This document shows, in pieces, positions 15,133-22,248 of a stretch of DNA of 33,589 nt. Where the stretch lies: positions 1 through 33,589 of the forward strand of contig CAZDJZ010000025.1 of the NCBI GenBank assembly GCA_964505785.1, given 5' to 3'. The stretch comes from CAYRTV01 sp964505785. GTDB lineage: Bacteria > Acidobacteriota > Aminicenantia > Aminicenantales > Aminicenantaceae. Positions within the stretch are counted from its first letter, which is position 1, and each line of letters begins with the position of its first letter. The translations under genes and the position numbers were made by a program. The notes under the pieces were generated by a model. It saw only the letters and a list, made by a program, of their open reading frames with translations, was not told the DNA's origin and made no database searches.

Positions 15133-16293
15133 TTAGGAATCCAGCTTAAACGGTCTCCGTACAGCGTACAGGATCATGGTCAGCGTACCCAGTACGGCTA
15201 AAATCAGGAATGGATACTGAATAGCAAATGCATCTGAGACCAGGCCGCCGATCAGACCGGCTGCGGCGCCGCTCAGCATCTGGATGTTGGCGAAAAGAGT
15301 AAATGCCACATCCTGGTTTTCCGTACGGGCCGCGTCTCCGATATAGGTTTGCAGGATGGGAAACAACAGCAGCATGAACATCCCGAAAAAAAGCAGGCTG
15401 ATGACGGCAGCCAGGGACGTTCGGCTTAAAAACAAACCATAAAGACCCAGAGTTGTGCCGGTCAAAGAGATCCAGCATATAAGCCGGCGTCCCAGCTTCC
15501 GGGAGAGATATCCGAAAAGATAGGGAGTGATTGTGCCCATAAAAATCCAAGCGGCCATGTAGACCCCGGTTTTTCCAAGAGGGATTTGAAACCTGTGGTT
15601 AAGAAGGGAGGGCGCGAAATATACGGTGGACGCCCAGGCTGCTCCTCCCAGAGCAATCCCGGGAATGGTATAGCTGATTTTTTTTAACGTTCCCGACCAG
15701 ACCTCCCGTTTGGGAGTCCGGGCCGCCGGATTGCGGAGGTTGACTTTACGCAGCAGAATGAAAGCAGAGATTCCCAAAATAAATACTCCGGCCGCCCATA
15801 TATACAGCGGCCGCTGCCAACCGAATTTTTCAGCCGTATAGCCGACCATGATGAAAGCAATAAGAATACCAAAATTACCTGACCCGCTCTGCACCCCCAT
15901 GGCAAAATCCAGAGACCGGCCTGCATGGGTGCGAGAGACCGTCGCCACGCCGATGGAATGATAAAAACTGGCAAAGATACGCATTCCGAGATAGAAGAAA
16001 AACAGCAATGCAAAGGTGGAAGCAAAGGTAATGAGAAAGATTGAAATGGATAAACCCATAAAAGAGGCGAAAAGGATCCAGCGGTATTCAAAGCGGTGGG
16101 CATTGTGAGCCACGATCATCTGGCAGAGAAAAGTGAGGAACATGCCCGAATAGGAAAGAATGCCGATATGTGTATACCGGCTGATAAGTTCTCCCTGGCT
16201 ATACAGGAGAGGGAATATCATGGGAACAGCCACAGTGGAGGCGTCATTGAGTAGATGAAAAAGCGAAGAGGAAATAAGGACTTTTGTCTTCAT
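15133..16293 (-). CDS. MFS transporter
   Basis: 386 residues with about 12 hydrophobic segments and a central hydrophilic loop (RKVNLRNPAARTPKREVWSG, about residues 183-202 of this start), i.e. the 6+6 arrangement of the major facilitator superfamily. Family-like features include a charged GYLSRKLGRRL loop between helices 8 and 9 and glycine-rich helices. No substrate motif is recognised. I start at ATG 16293 (MKTKVLISSSLFHLLNDAS): the longer frame would begin with a TTG at 16332 that is part of the -35 box, and its first 13 codons overlap a consensus promoter. No Shine-Dalgarno exists; the predicted leader is only about 4 nt. Convergent with the glycosidase gene. Confidence 0.88.
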   Translation of the reverse strand: MKTKVLISSSLFHLLNDASTVAVPMIFPLLYSQGELISRYTHIGILSYSGMFLTFLCQMIVAHNAHRFEYRWILFASFMGLSISIFLITFASTFALLFFFYLGMRIFASFYHSIGVATVSRTHAGRSLDFAMGVQSGSGNFGILIAFIMVGYTAEKFGWQRPLYIWAAGVFILGISAFILLRKVNLRNPAARTPKREVWSGTLKKISYTIPGIALGGAAWASTVYFAPSLLNHRFQIPLGKTGVYMAAWIFMGTITPYLFGYLSRKLGRRLICWISLTGTTLGLYGLFLSRTSLAAVISLLFFGMFMLLLFPILQTYIGDAARTENQDVAFTLFANIQMLSGAAAGLIGGLVSDAFAIQYPFLILAVLGTLTMILYAVRRPFKLDS

Positions 16294-16303
16294 AGAGAAC
16301 CGA

Positions 16304-16332
16304 TTTATACAATTCCGCTGTCCATCTGTCAA
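16304..16332 (-). promoter_or_regulatory. Consensus promoter of the MFS gene
   Basis: Minus strand TTGACA (16327-16332), 17 bp, TATAAA (16304-16309). The predicted +1 near 16297 is four bases before ATG 16293, so the mRNA is nearly leaderless. This also rules out the upstream TTG as start. Confidence 0.7.
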
Positions 16333-16338
16333 ACCTCT

Positions 16339-16510
16339 GCTGTCATTCCCAGGCAGGGCAGCTTAAAATTCATCCCAGGCCGCTCCAGTGTAAACATGTC
16401 ATCCCCAGGCAGGGCAGCTGAAAATTCATCCCCGGTCGCGGCAGCTCAAAAATGTCATCCCCAGGCCGCATTAGCGGCCGTGGGGATCTTAGACTGCTTC
16501 GCCAAAAGAA
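16339..16510. repeat. Interspersed repeat array with hairpin
   Basis: Four to five degenerate head-to-tail units beginning TGTCATTCCCAGG, CATCCCAGGCCGC, TGTCATCCCCAGGCAGGG, CATCCCCGGTCGCGG and finally TGTCATCCCCAGGCCGCATT with the full stem (16459-16485) and GATCTTAGACTGCTTCGCCA. It fills most of the 356-bp spacer between the MFS and asparaginase-like genes. Confidence 0.75.
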
Positions 16511-16576
16511 TCGGCTCCGTATCATCATGAGAAGCGGCACAAGCTCCTGCCTCCGCTTCGTTCCTCTAAGAGTTCA

Positions 16577-16605
16577 TTGACATCCTGAATCTAAAGAAGT
16601 TTAAT
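16577..16605 (+). promoter_or_regulatory. Promoter of the asparaginase-like gene
   Basis: TTGACA (16577-16582), 17 bp, TTTAAT (16600-16605), one mismatch from consensus at -10. The leader would be about 38 nt and carries CCGGAGG (16638-16644) before ATG 16650. Confidence 0.6.
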
Positions 16606-16649
16606 TGAATTAGAGTAAGTTTTTGGGACCTAAGAATCCGGAGGCGCAT

Positions 16650-17710
16650 ATGAAAAAAAATTTATCCCGCAGGGACTTTATAAAAACCGGAGTCGGAGCC
16701 GGCACCGCGGCTTTATTAACCGGGGGAAAAATCAATTTACAGGCTCAGCCTCAAAAAAACCGCTTTATCGCCATTTCCAGCTTCAACGGCCTAGCCGCTG
16801 CTGATAAAGCCATGCAGCTGATGAAAGCGGGTGATGACCCATTGGACGCAGCCATAGCCGGAGTGAATATTGTAGAAAATGATCCGGAAGATACCTCCGT
16901 CGGTTATGGCGGGCTGCCCAATGAGGATGGCATTGTGGAACTGGAAGCCTCAGTCATGCACGGGCCGACTCACAACGGCGGTGCCGTCGCCGCCTTACGC
17001 AACATCAAGAACCCCTCTAAAGTTGCCAAGCTGGTGATGGAACGGACAGCCCATGCCCTTTTAATGGGAAACGGGGCTCTTGATTTCGCCCGTGCACATG
17101 GATTTAAAGAAGAGAACCTGCTGACCGAAAAGGCACGCGAGATTTGGCTGCGGGGGAAAGAAATGCTTTCCGACAGCGATTACTGGTACCCGCCCAAATC
17201 AGAAGATCTGGACGAAGATGTTCGCGGGGTCGCGTGGAAGCTCACGGAACCATCAATTGCTGCACATTGAATGCAGAAGGCGCTCTGGCCGGCGTAACCA
17301 CAACCAGCGGATTCTTTTTTAAAATTCCCGGCCGGGTGGGGGATTCTCCCATTATCGGCGCCGGACTCTATGTAGACAATGATGTTGGTGCCGCTGGATC
17401 AACCGGCTTAGGCGAAGCCAATATTCTGACCTGCGGATCCAACATGGTGGTGGAGTTCATGCGTGACGGATACTCTCCGGAGGAGGCCTGTTTGCGGGCG
17501 TTAAAACGCGTGGCTGAAAAAGCCCGGTGCTGGCCTGAACGCCTGGATGACAGAGGCCGCCCGCGCTTTCAATTGAATTTTTATGCCGTCAACAAAAAGG
17601 CTGAATACGCGGGGGGTGCCATATGGGAAAGCGGACGCTTCGCTGTCCACGACGGGACAACCAGCCAGATTAAGGATTCGGTATATCTGTTTAAGCGGGA
17701 ACAATCTTAA
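16650..17710 (+). pseudogene. Tat-exported glycosylasparaginase/isoaspartyl peptidase family gene, frameshifted
   Basis: ATG 16650 has GGAGG (16640-16644) just upstream and starts MKKNLSRRDFIKTG, a clear Tat motif. The first frame continues with the alpha-chain part (DPLDAAIAGVNIVENDPED, SVGYGGLPNEDGIVELEASV) and stops at 17270. The beta-chain continues in another frame: HGTINCCTLNAEGALAGVTT, where Thr (codon 17249-17251) would be the autoproteolytic N-terminal nucleophile, then FKIPGRVGDSPIIGAGLYVD, to 17710. The frames meet between 17220 and 17243 around CGCGGGGTCGCG; one base is missing (or two extra). Restored, the protein is about 353 residues, normal for N4-(beta-N-acetylglucosaminyl)-asparaginases that self-cleave and hydrolyse Asn-linked sugars or isoaspartyl bonds. 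Either a real recent mutation or a sequencing error in the G run. Its stop overlaps the convergent rlpA stop. Confidence 0.8.
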
Positions 17711-18351
17711 TCTTCGACGATGAAGACGGCGTACCCGGCGCGCTCCAAACGTTTCGCCAGGGAAACGGCTTCCGGCCGGCTTTTCGCCCGGATTCTGACT
17801 CGCCAATATACCTGACGGCTGGTGGGATAACGTTCGAGGTAAACCCCGGTATACGTCTGATTGAGCCGAAAAAGCAGGGATTCCGCATTTTTTTTACTGA
17901 CAAAGGAACCGGCCTGGACGGCATACCGGGCTGAGGGCAGGTCCGTTCCGGTGCTGTTTAAGATTTCCAGTCTGACCGGAGCCGTGCCGCTTCCGATCAT
18001 ATCCAGCATCCGGGCGGCCGCGTAAGAGAGATCGATGATCCTGTTTTTGACAAACGGACCCCGGTCATTGATCCGTACTTCCGCCGACCGGTTGTTATTG
18101 AGGTTGGTGACCATGACCCGGGTTCCGAAAGGAAGGGTCTGATGGGCGGCGGTCAGGTCATACATATTATAAACTTCCTGGTTTGCGGTTTGCTTGCCGT
18201 GAAAGTTCGGACCGTACCATGACGCCATTCCGGTCTGCACCGGCCCCTCCGCCTTGGGCTTCATGGTCGTACATGCACCTGCAGCCATTATAATAGTTAA
18301 AAGAAAAATTATAATTTTTTTTATCTTAAGTTCTTTTATTTTTTTATCCAT
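17707..18351 (-). CDS. rlpA: RlpA-like septal ring lytic transglycosylase with SPOR domain
   Basis: 214 residues. A basic N-terminus and hydrophobic stretch (KKIIIFLLTIIMAAGA) lead to Cys of MAAGACTT, a poor but possible lipobox. Then the double-psi beta-barrel of RlpA: TGMASWYGPNFHGKQTANQE, AAHQTLPFGTRVMVTNLNN, VRINDRGPFVKNRIIDLS, with His and Asp residues of the lytic site (HQTLPFG, NDRGPF). The C-terminal ~75 residues (ARYAVQAGSFVSKKNAESLL and on) form a SPOR domain that binds denuded peptidoglycan at the septum. It cleaves glycan strands in the cell envelope. ATG 18351 is preferred over an upstream GTG at 18363 because a TATAAA box at 18364-18369 would give a leader of only about 6 nt. 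It is convergent with, and touches, the asparaginase-like gene. Confidence 0.9.
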   Translation of the reverse strand: MDKKIKELKIKKIIIFLLTIIMAAGACTTMKPKAEGPVQTGMASWYGPNFHGKQTANQEVYNMYDLTAAHQTLPFGTRVMVTNLNNNRSAEVRINDRGPFVKNRIIDLSYAAARMLDMIGSGTAPVRLEILNSTGTDLPSARYAVQAGSFVSKKNAESLLFRLNQTYTGVYLERYPTSRQVYWRVRIRAKSRPEAVSLAKRLERAGYAVFIVED

Positions 18352-18363
18352 TGGAATTTTCAC

Positions 18364-18369
18364 TTTATA
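18364..18369 (-). promoter_or_regulatory. -10 box of rlpA
   Basis: TATAAA on the minus strand, 12 nt before ATG 18351; predicted leader about 6 nt. No clear -35. Confidence 0.35.
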
Positions 18370-18394
18370 CTTTTAACTATTACGAAGCAGAACA

Positions 18395-18432
18395 AGATCC
18401 TTACGTCGCTTCGCTTCTCAGGATGACAGCTT
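18395..18432 (-). repeat. Short interspersed repeat copy
   Basis: AGATCCTTACGTCGCTTCGC followed by TTCTCAGGATGACAGC: minus-strand copy of the TGTCATCCTGAGAAGCGAAG repeat, located between rlpA and the LOG-family gene. Confidence 0.6.
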
Positions 18433-18461
18433 CGCGGTCAGTTTTGAGATTTGAAATAATT

Positions 18462-19214
18462 CTAATCCTTTCTCTCATCAATTCCCAAATATTTAATAAG
18501 CCTTTCTTTCAGGGTCATAAATGCTGCTTCAGGGCTGCTGCTGAATGAAAATAATGCAAGGTCCCCGGGAGAGATGGTTTTGTTTTTCACTAAAGCGTCA
18601 AAGTTGATTATTTTTTCCCAGTATTCTTCTCCGTACAAAAGAATAAGAATCTCTTTACGGTCAATTTTATCCGTCTGAATGAGCGTCAGGGTCTCAAAGA
18701 TTTCATCCAGAGTCCCGAATCCGCCCGGAAATGCGACGATTGCGCGGGCTTTATTGACCAGCCAGAATTTGCGCATAAAAAAATAATGAAATTCAAAAGC
18801 CAGTTCCGGAGAAATATAGGAATTAGGTTTTTGTTCATGCGGTATGGAGATGTTCATGCCGATGGATTTGCCTCCTGCCCGGTTGGCGCCGCGGTTGGCC
18901 GCCTCCATAATTCCGCCTCCGCCTCCGGTGCAGACCACGAAATTTTTTCCGCTGGGTTTCAAATCGATGGCCCACCTGGCCAGCCGGTAACCTAATTCTT
19001 CCGCTTCCCAGTAATATTTATGCAGAGGGGCGGATTCATCATCAGGGTCGATGCGGGCGGAACCGAAAAACAGGACGGTGTTATTTACTTTGTATTGCTT
19101 TAACCGGCGTTCAGGTTCCAGGTATTCGCTTAAAATCCGAATTGTTCGGGCATAATCGGATTTGAGAAAATCCAGATTTTTGTATGCTTTTTCCGGATGA
19201 TTATCGTGTTTCAT
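18462..19214 (-). CDS. LOG family protein (TIGR00730-type nucleotide phosphoribohydrolase)
   Basis: 250 residues, Rossmann-like. The signature PGGFGTLDE (163-171) that binds the ribose-phosphate is intact, and VCTGGGGGIMEAANRGA (94-110) forms the nucleotide-binding glycine loop. Bacterial members were long annotated as lysine decarboxylases; characterised ones hydrolyse nucleoside 5'-monophosphates to base plus ribose 5-phosphate (LOG, PpnN). The longer N-terminus (~45 residues before NNTVLFFGSARI) resembles the larger bacterial type. ATG 19214 is preceded by GGAGGT on the minus strand. It stands alone between two repeats, divergent from the purine genes, a possible nucleotide-metabolism link that I would not press. 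Confidence 0.88.
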   Translation of the reverse strand: MKHDNHPEKAYKNLDFLKSDYARTIRILSEYLEPERRLKQYKVNNTVLFFGSARIDPDDESAPLHKYYWEAEELGYRLARWAIDLKPSGKNFVVCTGGGGGIMEAANRGANRAGGKSIGMNISIPHEQKPNSYISPELAFEFHYFFMRKFWLVNKARAIVAFPGGFGTLDEIFETLTLIQTDKIDRKEILILLYGEEYWEKIINFDALVKNKTISPGDLALFSFSSSPEAAFMTLKERLIKYLGIDERKD

Positions 19215-19317
19215 GCTACCTCCGTTTTAAAAATTTTTCATTCAGCAGGAATATGCCGGAGTTACCAGCGTATGTCTTTATCATAAACATCCAAAACGGG
19301 AGTGTAAAGAAAAGCTT

Positions 19318-19370
19318 ACGTCATCCTGAGGCCAATGGAGCAGGCCGTAAAGATCTTATCGGCCCTCGCA
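19318..19370 (+). repeat. Short interspersed repeat copy
   Basis: TACGTCATCCTGAGGCCAAT, a GGAGCAGGCC core and GTAAAGATCTTA; a degenerate copy in the divergent spacer upstream of the purine genes. Confidence 0.55.
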
Positions 19371-19405
19371 GAAGGAGACAGAACTGATGGCTGGAACACA
19401 AAATA

Positions 19406-19434
19406 TTGAGTTCCGCTTCATTTTCATTTACCAT
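19406..19434 (+). promoter_or_regulatory. Candidate promoter of the purine gene pair
   Basis: TTGAGT (19406-19411), 17 bp, TACCAT (19429-19434), a moderate match. The short leader carries GGGAGG (19442-19447) ten bases before ATG 19458. Confidence 0.35.
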
Positions 19435-19457
19435 AGGGGCAGGGAGGCGCAAGCATC

Positions 19458-20195
19458 ATGACATCGAACTTAACACCTCTATCCAGTATGCGATACCCGG
19501 GACGGGTGATTATTATCGGCCTGGACGAAACCGCAGAGAAACTGATCACAGTTTACGCCGTTACCGGCCGGTCACCTTCGAGCCAGTCCCGCCGAATCGA
19601 ATACGAGGGCGGCAAAGCCCGGGTCCTTCCCTTGGATATGGAAGTTCTCAAACAGGGTAATCCGGAATTGTTAATTTATCCTTCCCTGCACATAGCGCCG
19701 TTCCTGGCGGTATCCAACGGCAATCATACCCGGGATATCGTATCCCACATCGAGCCAGAACAAAGCGCTGTTAAAACATTGACCGAAAGCCTGAGCGGCT
19801 GGGATTATGAGCCGGACAAACCAAATTTCACCCCGAGAATAAGCGGCTGTGCCGTTAATAAAAGACGGGCCGGCTTGAGTATCATTAAAAAGGCTGCCAA
19901 TGACGACTCCCTGCGTTATTATTATGATTTTCCCCTTATTCCGGGACAAAGCCGGCTGATCGCCACATATGCAGGCCCGAACCAGAACCCGCTTCCTTCC
20001 TTTACTGGAGAGCCGCTTGCCGTCATCCTCACCGGCAAAACCCCGAAAGAGACGGCGGAAGAGGTCTACACCGCTCTCAAACCTCCGGCTGGGGAGCCGG
20101 ATTTCCGTGTGGCGGTTATCTGTGTTTACTCAGAAGATTTTGCCCCGGCCCGCAGTGAGGCTTCAATCATAAATCGACATGAAAGGACGGAATAA
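19458..20195 (+). CDS. IMP cyclohydrolase, PurO-like
   Basis: 245 residues. The N-terminal MRYPGRVIIIGLDETAEKLI and AVTGRSPSSQSRRI pattern matches the archaeal PurO-type/IMP cyclohydrolase-like family (Ntn-hydrolase-like alpha-beta-beta-alpha fold), not the MGS-like domain of bacterial PurH. A Lys/Arg-rich mid part (FTPRISGCAVNKRRAG) and the SRLIATYAGPNQNPLPSFTG block are also family-like. It would close FAICAR to IMP, the last step of purine synthesis. Three bases separate it from the AICAR formyltransferase gene, which performs the step before, so the two genes split what most bacteria do with one PurH protein. Start ATG 19458 follows GGGAGG; ATG 19488 is a less likely alternative. Confidence 0.82.
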   Translation: MTSNLTPLSSMRYPGRVIIIGLDETAEKLITVYAVTGRSPSSQSRRIEYEGGKARVLPLDMEVLKQGNPELLIYPSLHIAPFLAVSNGNHTRDIVSHIEPEQSAVKTLTESLSGWDYEPDKPNFTPRISGCAVNKRRAGLSIIKKAANDDSLRYYYDFPLIPGQSRLIATYAGPNQNPLPSFTGEPLAVILTGKTPKETAEEVYTALKPPAGEPDFRVAVICVYSEDFAPARSEASIINRHERTE

Positions 20196-20197
20196 CC

Positions 20198-21277
20198 ATG
20201 GATAAATTTGGAAAAGAAACCCGCCGGCAGTACCGGCAGCAGGTAGATGAGGATTTCGCGGACACACTCCGATTGGGAGAATTGACTTTCCGTAAAAAAA
20301 TGAGCATGCGTTACGGTGAAAACCCCGGCTACCCGGCCGCTTTTTACCAGGAAAAAGGTGCTTCCGGCCCCAATATGGCGAACCTGGATGTGCTGCAGCA
20401 AGGGAGTAAAGGCCTCGGCTATATCAATGTGGGGGACATGGACTTGGGCCAGCGCCTGGCCCGGAAACTTACCGCCGTTTATCCGGATAAAAAAATATGT
20501 GTGCTCATTAAGCATGAAATGCCCTCAGGTGTGGCTATGGGGGAGAGCCCGGCCGCGGTTTTTCGCAAAGCCTGGGGATGCGACCCCCTTTCCAATTTCG
20601 GCAGCGTGGATGTGTTCAACTATCCTTTGGACAAGGAAACAGCCGAAGCCGTTGTCGAAAAAAACCGCAACGTGGAAGTGGTTTACGCCCCCGGATTCGA
20701 TGACGAAGCCCTGGAGGTCCTTTCCGGCCGCAAGCCCCTGCGGATTGTCCAGATGGGGGCTGACCTTAAACAGCCCAGCCGGGATGCGGATTTGGAATTC
20801 AAACGCGTAGCAGGCGGTCTTTTGGTCCAGAAACGGTTTGATTCCCGCATCACGGCCACGGAAGAAGTGGATGTGGTCTCAAAGGCCAAACCAAGTGACG
20901 AGGACCTTCAAGCTGCAATTTTCGCCTGGAATGTGGCCTGTTTTACACGGTCCAATGCCATTGTGATCGGCAAGCCGGATAAAATCCACGGCATTGGCTC
21001 CGGCCAGCGCTCCAGGGTTGACGCGGCTGAAGACGCTATACGGCTGTCCCGCCGCGGTTACGGTCCGGAAACCTGCATGATGGCCTCAGACGCATTTATG
21101 CCGTTCCCGGATGTGGTGGAACTGGCTGCCGAACAAGGGATCAAAGGCATTATCTTCCCGCTCGGCTCCATCCGCGACAGCGATGTTATCGCCGCCGCAG
21201 ATGAGAGGGGACTGTCCATGATCGCCACCAAACGCCCCGGCGCAGACATGTCGGAACGCTGTTTTCTGCACCGTTAG
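20198..21277 (+). CDS. AICAR formyltransferase (stand-alone PurH C-terminal domain homologue)
   Basis: 359 residues. Transfers a formyl group to AICAR giving FAICAR. Family motifs: MRYGENPGYPAAF (37-49, canonical RYGENPHQ), IKHEMPSGVAMG (104-115; Lys105 and His106 are the catalytic pair, canonical KHxNPCG), FTRSNAIVI and GIGSGQRSRVDAAEDAI (canonical GAGQMSRV), and a terminal ERCFLHR (canonical MRHFRH-like). Several substitutions (Asn to Glu, Cys to Ser in KHEMPSG; Met to Arg in GQRSR) mark a divergent branch. There is no fused IMP cyclohydrolase domain; the PurO-like protein encoded just upstream supplies it. AAGGACGG precedes ATG 20198. Downstream genes are on the other strand. Confidence 0.87.
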   Translation: MDKFGKETRRQYRQQVDEDFADTLRLGELTFRKKMSMRYGENPGYPAAFYQEKGASGPNMANLDVLQQGSKGLGYINVGDMDLGQRLARKLTAVYPDKKICVLIKHEMPSGVAMGESPAAVFRKAWGCDPLSNFGSVDVFNYPLDKETAEAVVEKNRNVEVVYAPGFDDEALEVLSGRKPLRIVQMGADLKQPSRDADLEFKRVAGGLLVQKRFDSRITATEEVDVVSKAKPSDEDLQAAIFAWNVACFTRSNAIVIGKPDKIHGIGSGQRSRVDAAEDAIRLSRRGYGPETCMMASDAFMPFPDVVELAAEQGIKGIIFPLGSIRDSDVIAAADERGLSMIATKRPGADMSERCFLHR

Positions 21278-21295
21278 TTGTTTTAAAGTCTCTTT

Positions 21296-21469
21296 TCAAT
21301 CCTTTTGTTTTTTTTGCTGCCATGCTCTGATTAATGAAGAGATGCCGTGAAGGAGGAAGACAGCGGCGACTCCGTAATAAAGAAACCTGGGATAGAGAAG
21401 AATCAATATTCCGACTACGATGTAGACGAGGCCTGTAAAGAAAAGACTGGCTTTTTCAAAAACATTCAT
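21296..21469 (-). CDS. Small membrane protein, two helices (57 aa)
   Basis: 57 residues: MNVFEKASLFFTGLVYIVVG with a first helix about 8-24, a second helix about 27-45 (YYGVAAVFLLHGISSLI) and a basic tail KKQKD. Start ATG 21469 is fixed by GGAGGA just upstream and by a four-base ATGA overlap with the stop of the preceding membrane-protein gene. The pattern FPQFLRYSISGLFILQGVNH at the C-terminus of that neighbour is similar to YPRFLYYGVAAVFLLHGISS here, so the small protein looks like a separate duplicate of the neighbour's last hairpin. Function unknown. Confidence 0.7.
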   Translation of the reverse strand: MNVFEKASLFFTGLVYIVVGILILLYPRFLYYGVAAVFLLHGISSLIRAWQQKKQKD

Positions 21470-22248
21470 TCGCTGTCCTCCATATCGCTGCCTCCTTCCC
21501 ATGCCCTGGCAAGATGATTAACCCCTTGCAGGATGAATAACCCCGAAATGGAATAGCGAAGAAACTGTGGAAATTTCAGGATTATAAAACAAACAAGAAA
21601 AGAAAGAATTCCATCAAGAAATAAACTTGTGGCTTCCGTTTTACCTGTTATTGAGCTGATCTTATCCGTGAATTTTATTATTTTGGAGTTTTTGGCGACG
21701 GCGTTCCAGATGATGGAGTGTGTTTCTCCGGCTGCGATTCCGTTTTTAAGGGATCTCCAAAAGTGATGAAAGAAAAGAATATTGAGGAATATTCCCGCCA
21801 AAAAAATACTCAGCGAATAGGACAAGCTGCTGTAATAGTCTCCCCATGTGAGCAGCAGGCCGATCTCATCCATGAAAAGCCCTAAGCCGGTGCCATAAAT
21901 GACGGCGGTGTTTTTCCTGGAAAAACGGGAAGACCCGACAATGGAAAGCCATCCTGCGATGCAAATAAGGAGAATTCCTATATAAAAATGATGGATATGA
22001 TAACCGAAAAGAATTATATTGCGCCCGATAGAAAACCTCACATCGGGAGTCGCTCCCAACTGTGCAGCTTTTGCGAATTCAGTTTCCGCTGCTCCTGCGA
22101 TGAAGACGATCAAGCGGATTGCAAGTAAGGATATCAGATAGGAAAGGGCAATAATAAAAGCAATTTCTTTTTTTTCTTTGCTCTTTTTCATCCTTGGCTT
22201 GGGTGGCGGCTGTTCCTTTATTGGTTCAGGGCTTCGTAGAACCTCCAC
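21466..22248 (-). CDS. Polytopic membrane protein with HIHHF and DE motifs
   Basis: 260 residues from GTG 22248, or 241 from ATG 22191 (MKKSKEKKEIAF); the first 19 residues are proline-rich and the GTG overlaps the DUF885 stop by 31 bases, so the shorter start is possible. About five to six helices. Two conserved-looking polar clusters sit in or near the membrane: GYHIHHFYIGILLI and GTGLGLFMDEIGLLLTWGDY. The combination of HHF in one helix and a GLGL..DE in the next is known to me from uncharacterised membrane proteins of actinobacteria and others, and might bind a metal; this is speculation. It probably forms an operon with the DUF885 gene upstream and the 57-aa gene downstream. Confidence 0.7.
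   Translation of the reverse strand: MEVLRSPEPIKEQPPPKPRMKKSKEKKEIAFIIALSYLISLLAIRLIVFIAGAAETEFAKAAQLGATPDVRFSIGRNIILFGYHIHHFYIGILLICIAGWLSIVGSSRFSRKNTAVIYGTGLGLFMDEIGLLLTWGDYYSSLSYSLSIFLAGIFLNILFFHHFWRSLKNGIAAGETHSIIWNAVAKNSKIIKFTDKISSITGKTEATSLFLDGILSFLVCFIILKFPQFLRYSISGLFILQGVNHLARAWEGGSDMEDSE

Noticed and set aside
16294..16332. TTG 16332 as start of the MFS transporter
   Set aside because: The TTG is part of the TTGACA -35 box and the first 13 codons overlap the promoter; ATG 16293 follows it directly.
16339..16510. Regular GC-rich units that could look like a CRISPR array
   Set aside because: Units are degenerate, without unique spacers of even length, and are copies of the dispersed intergenic repeat; no cas genes are present.
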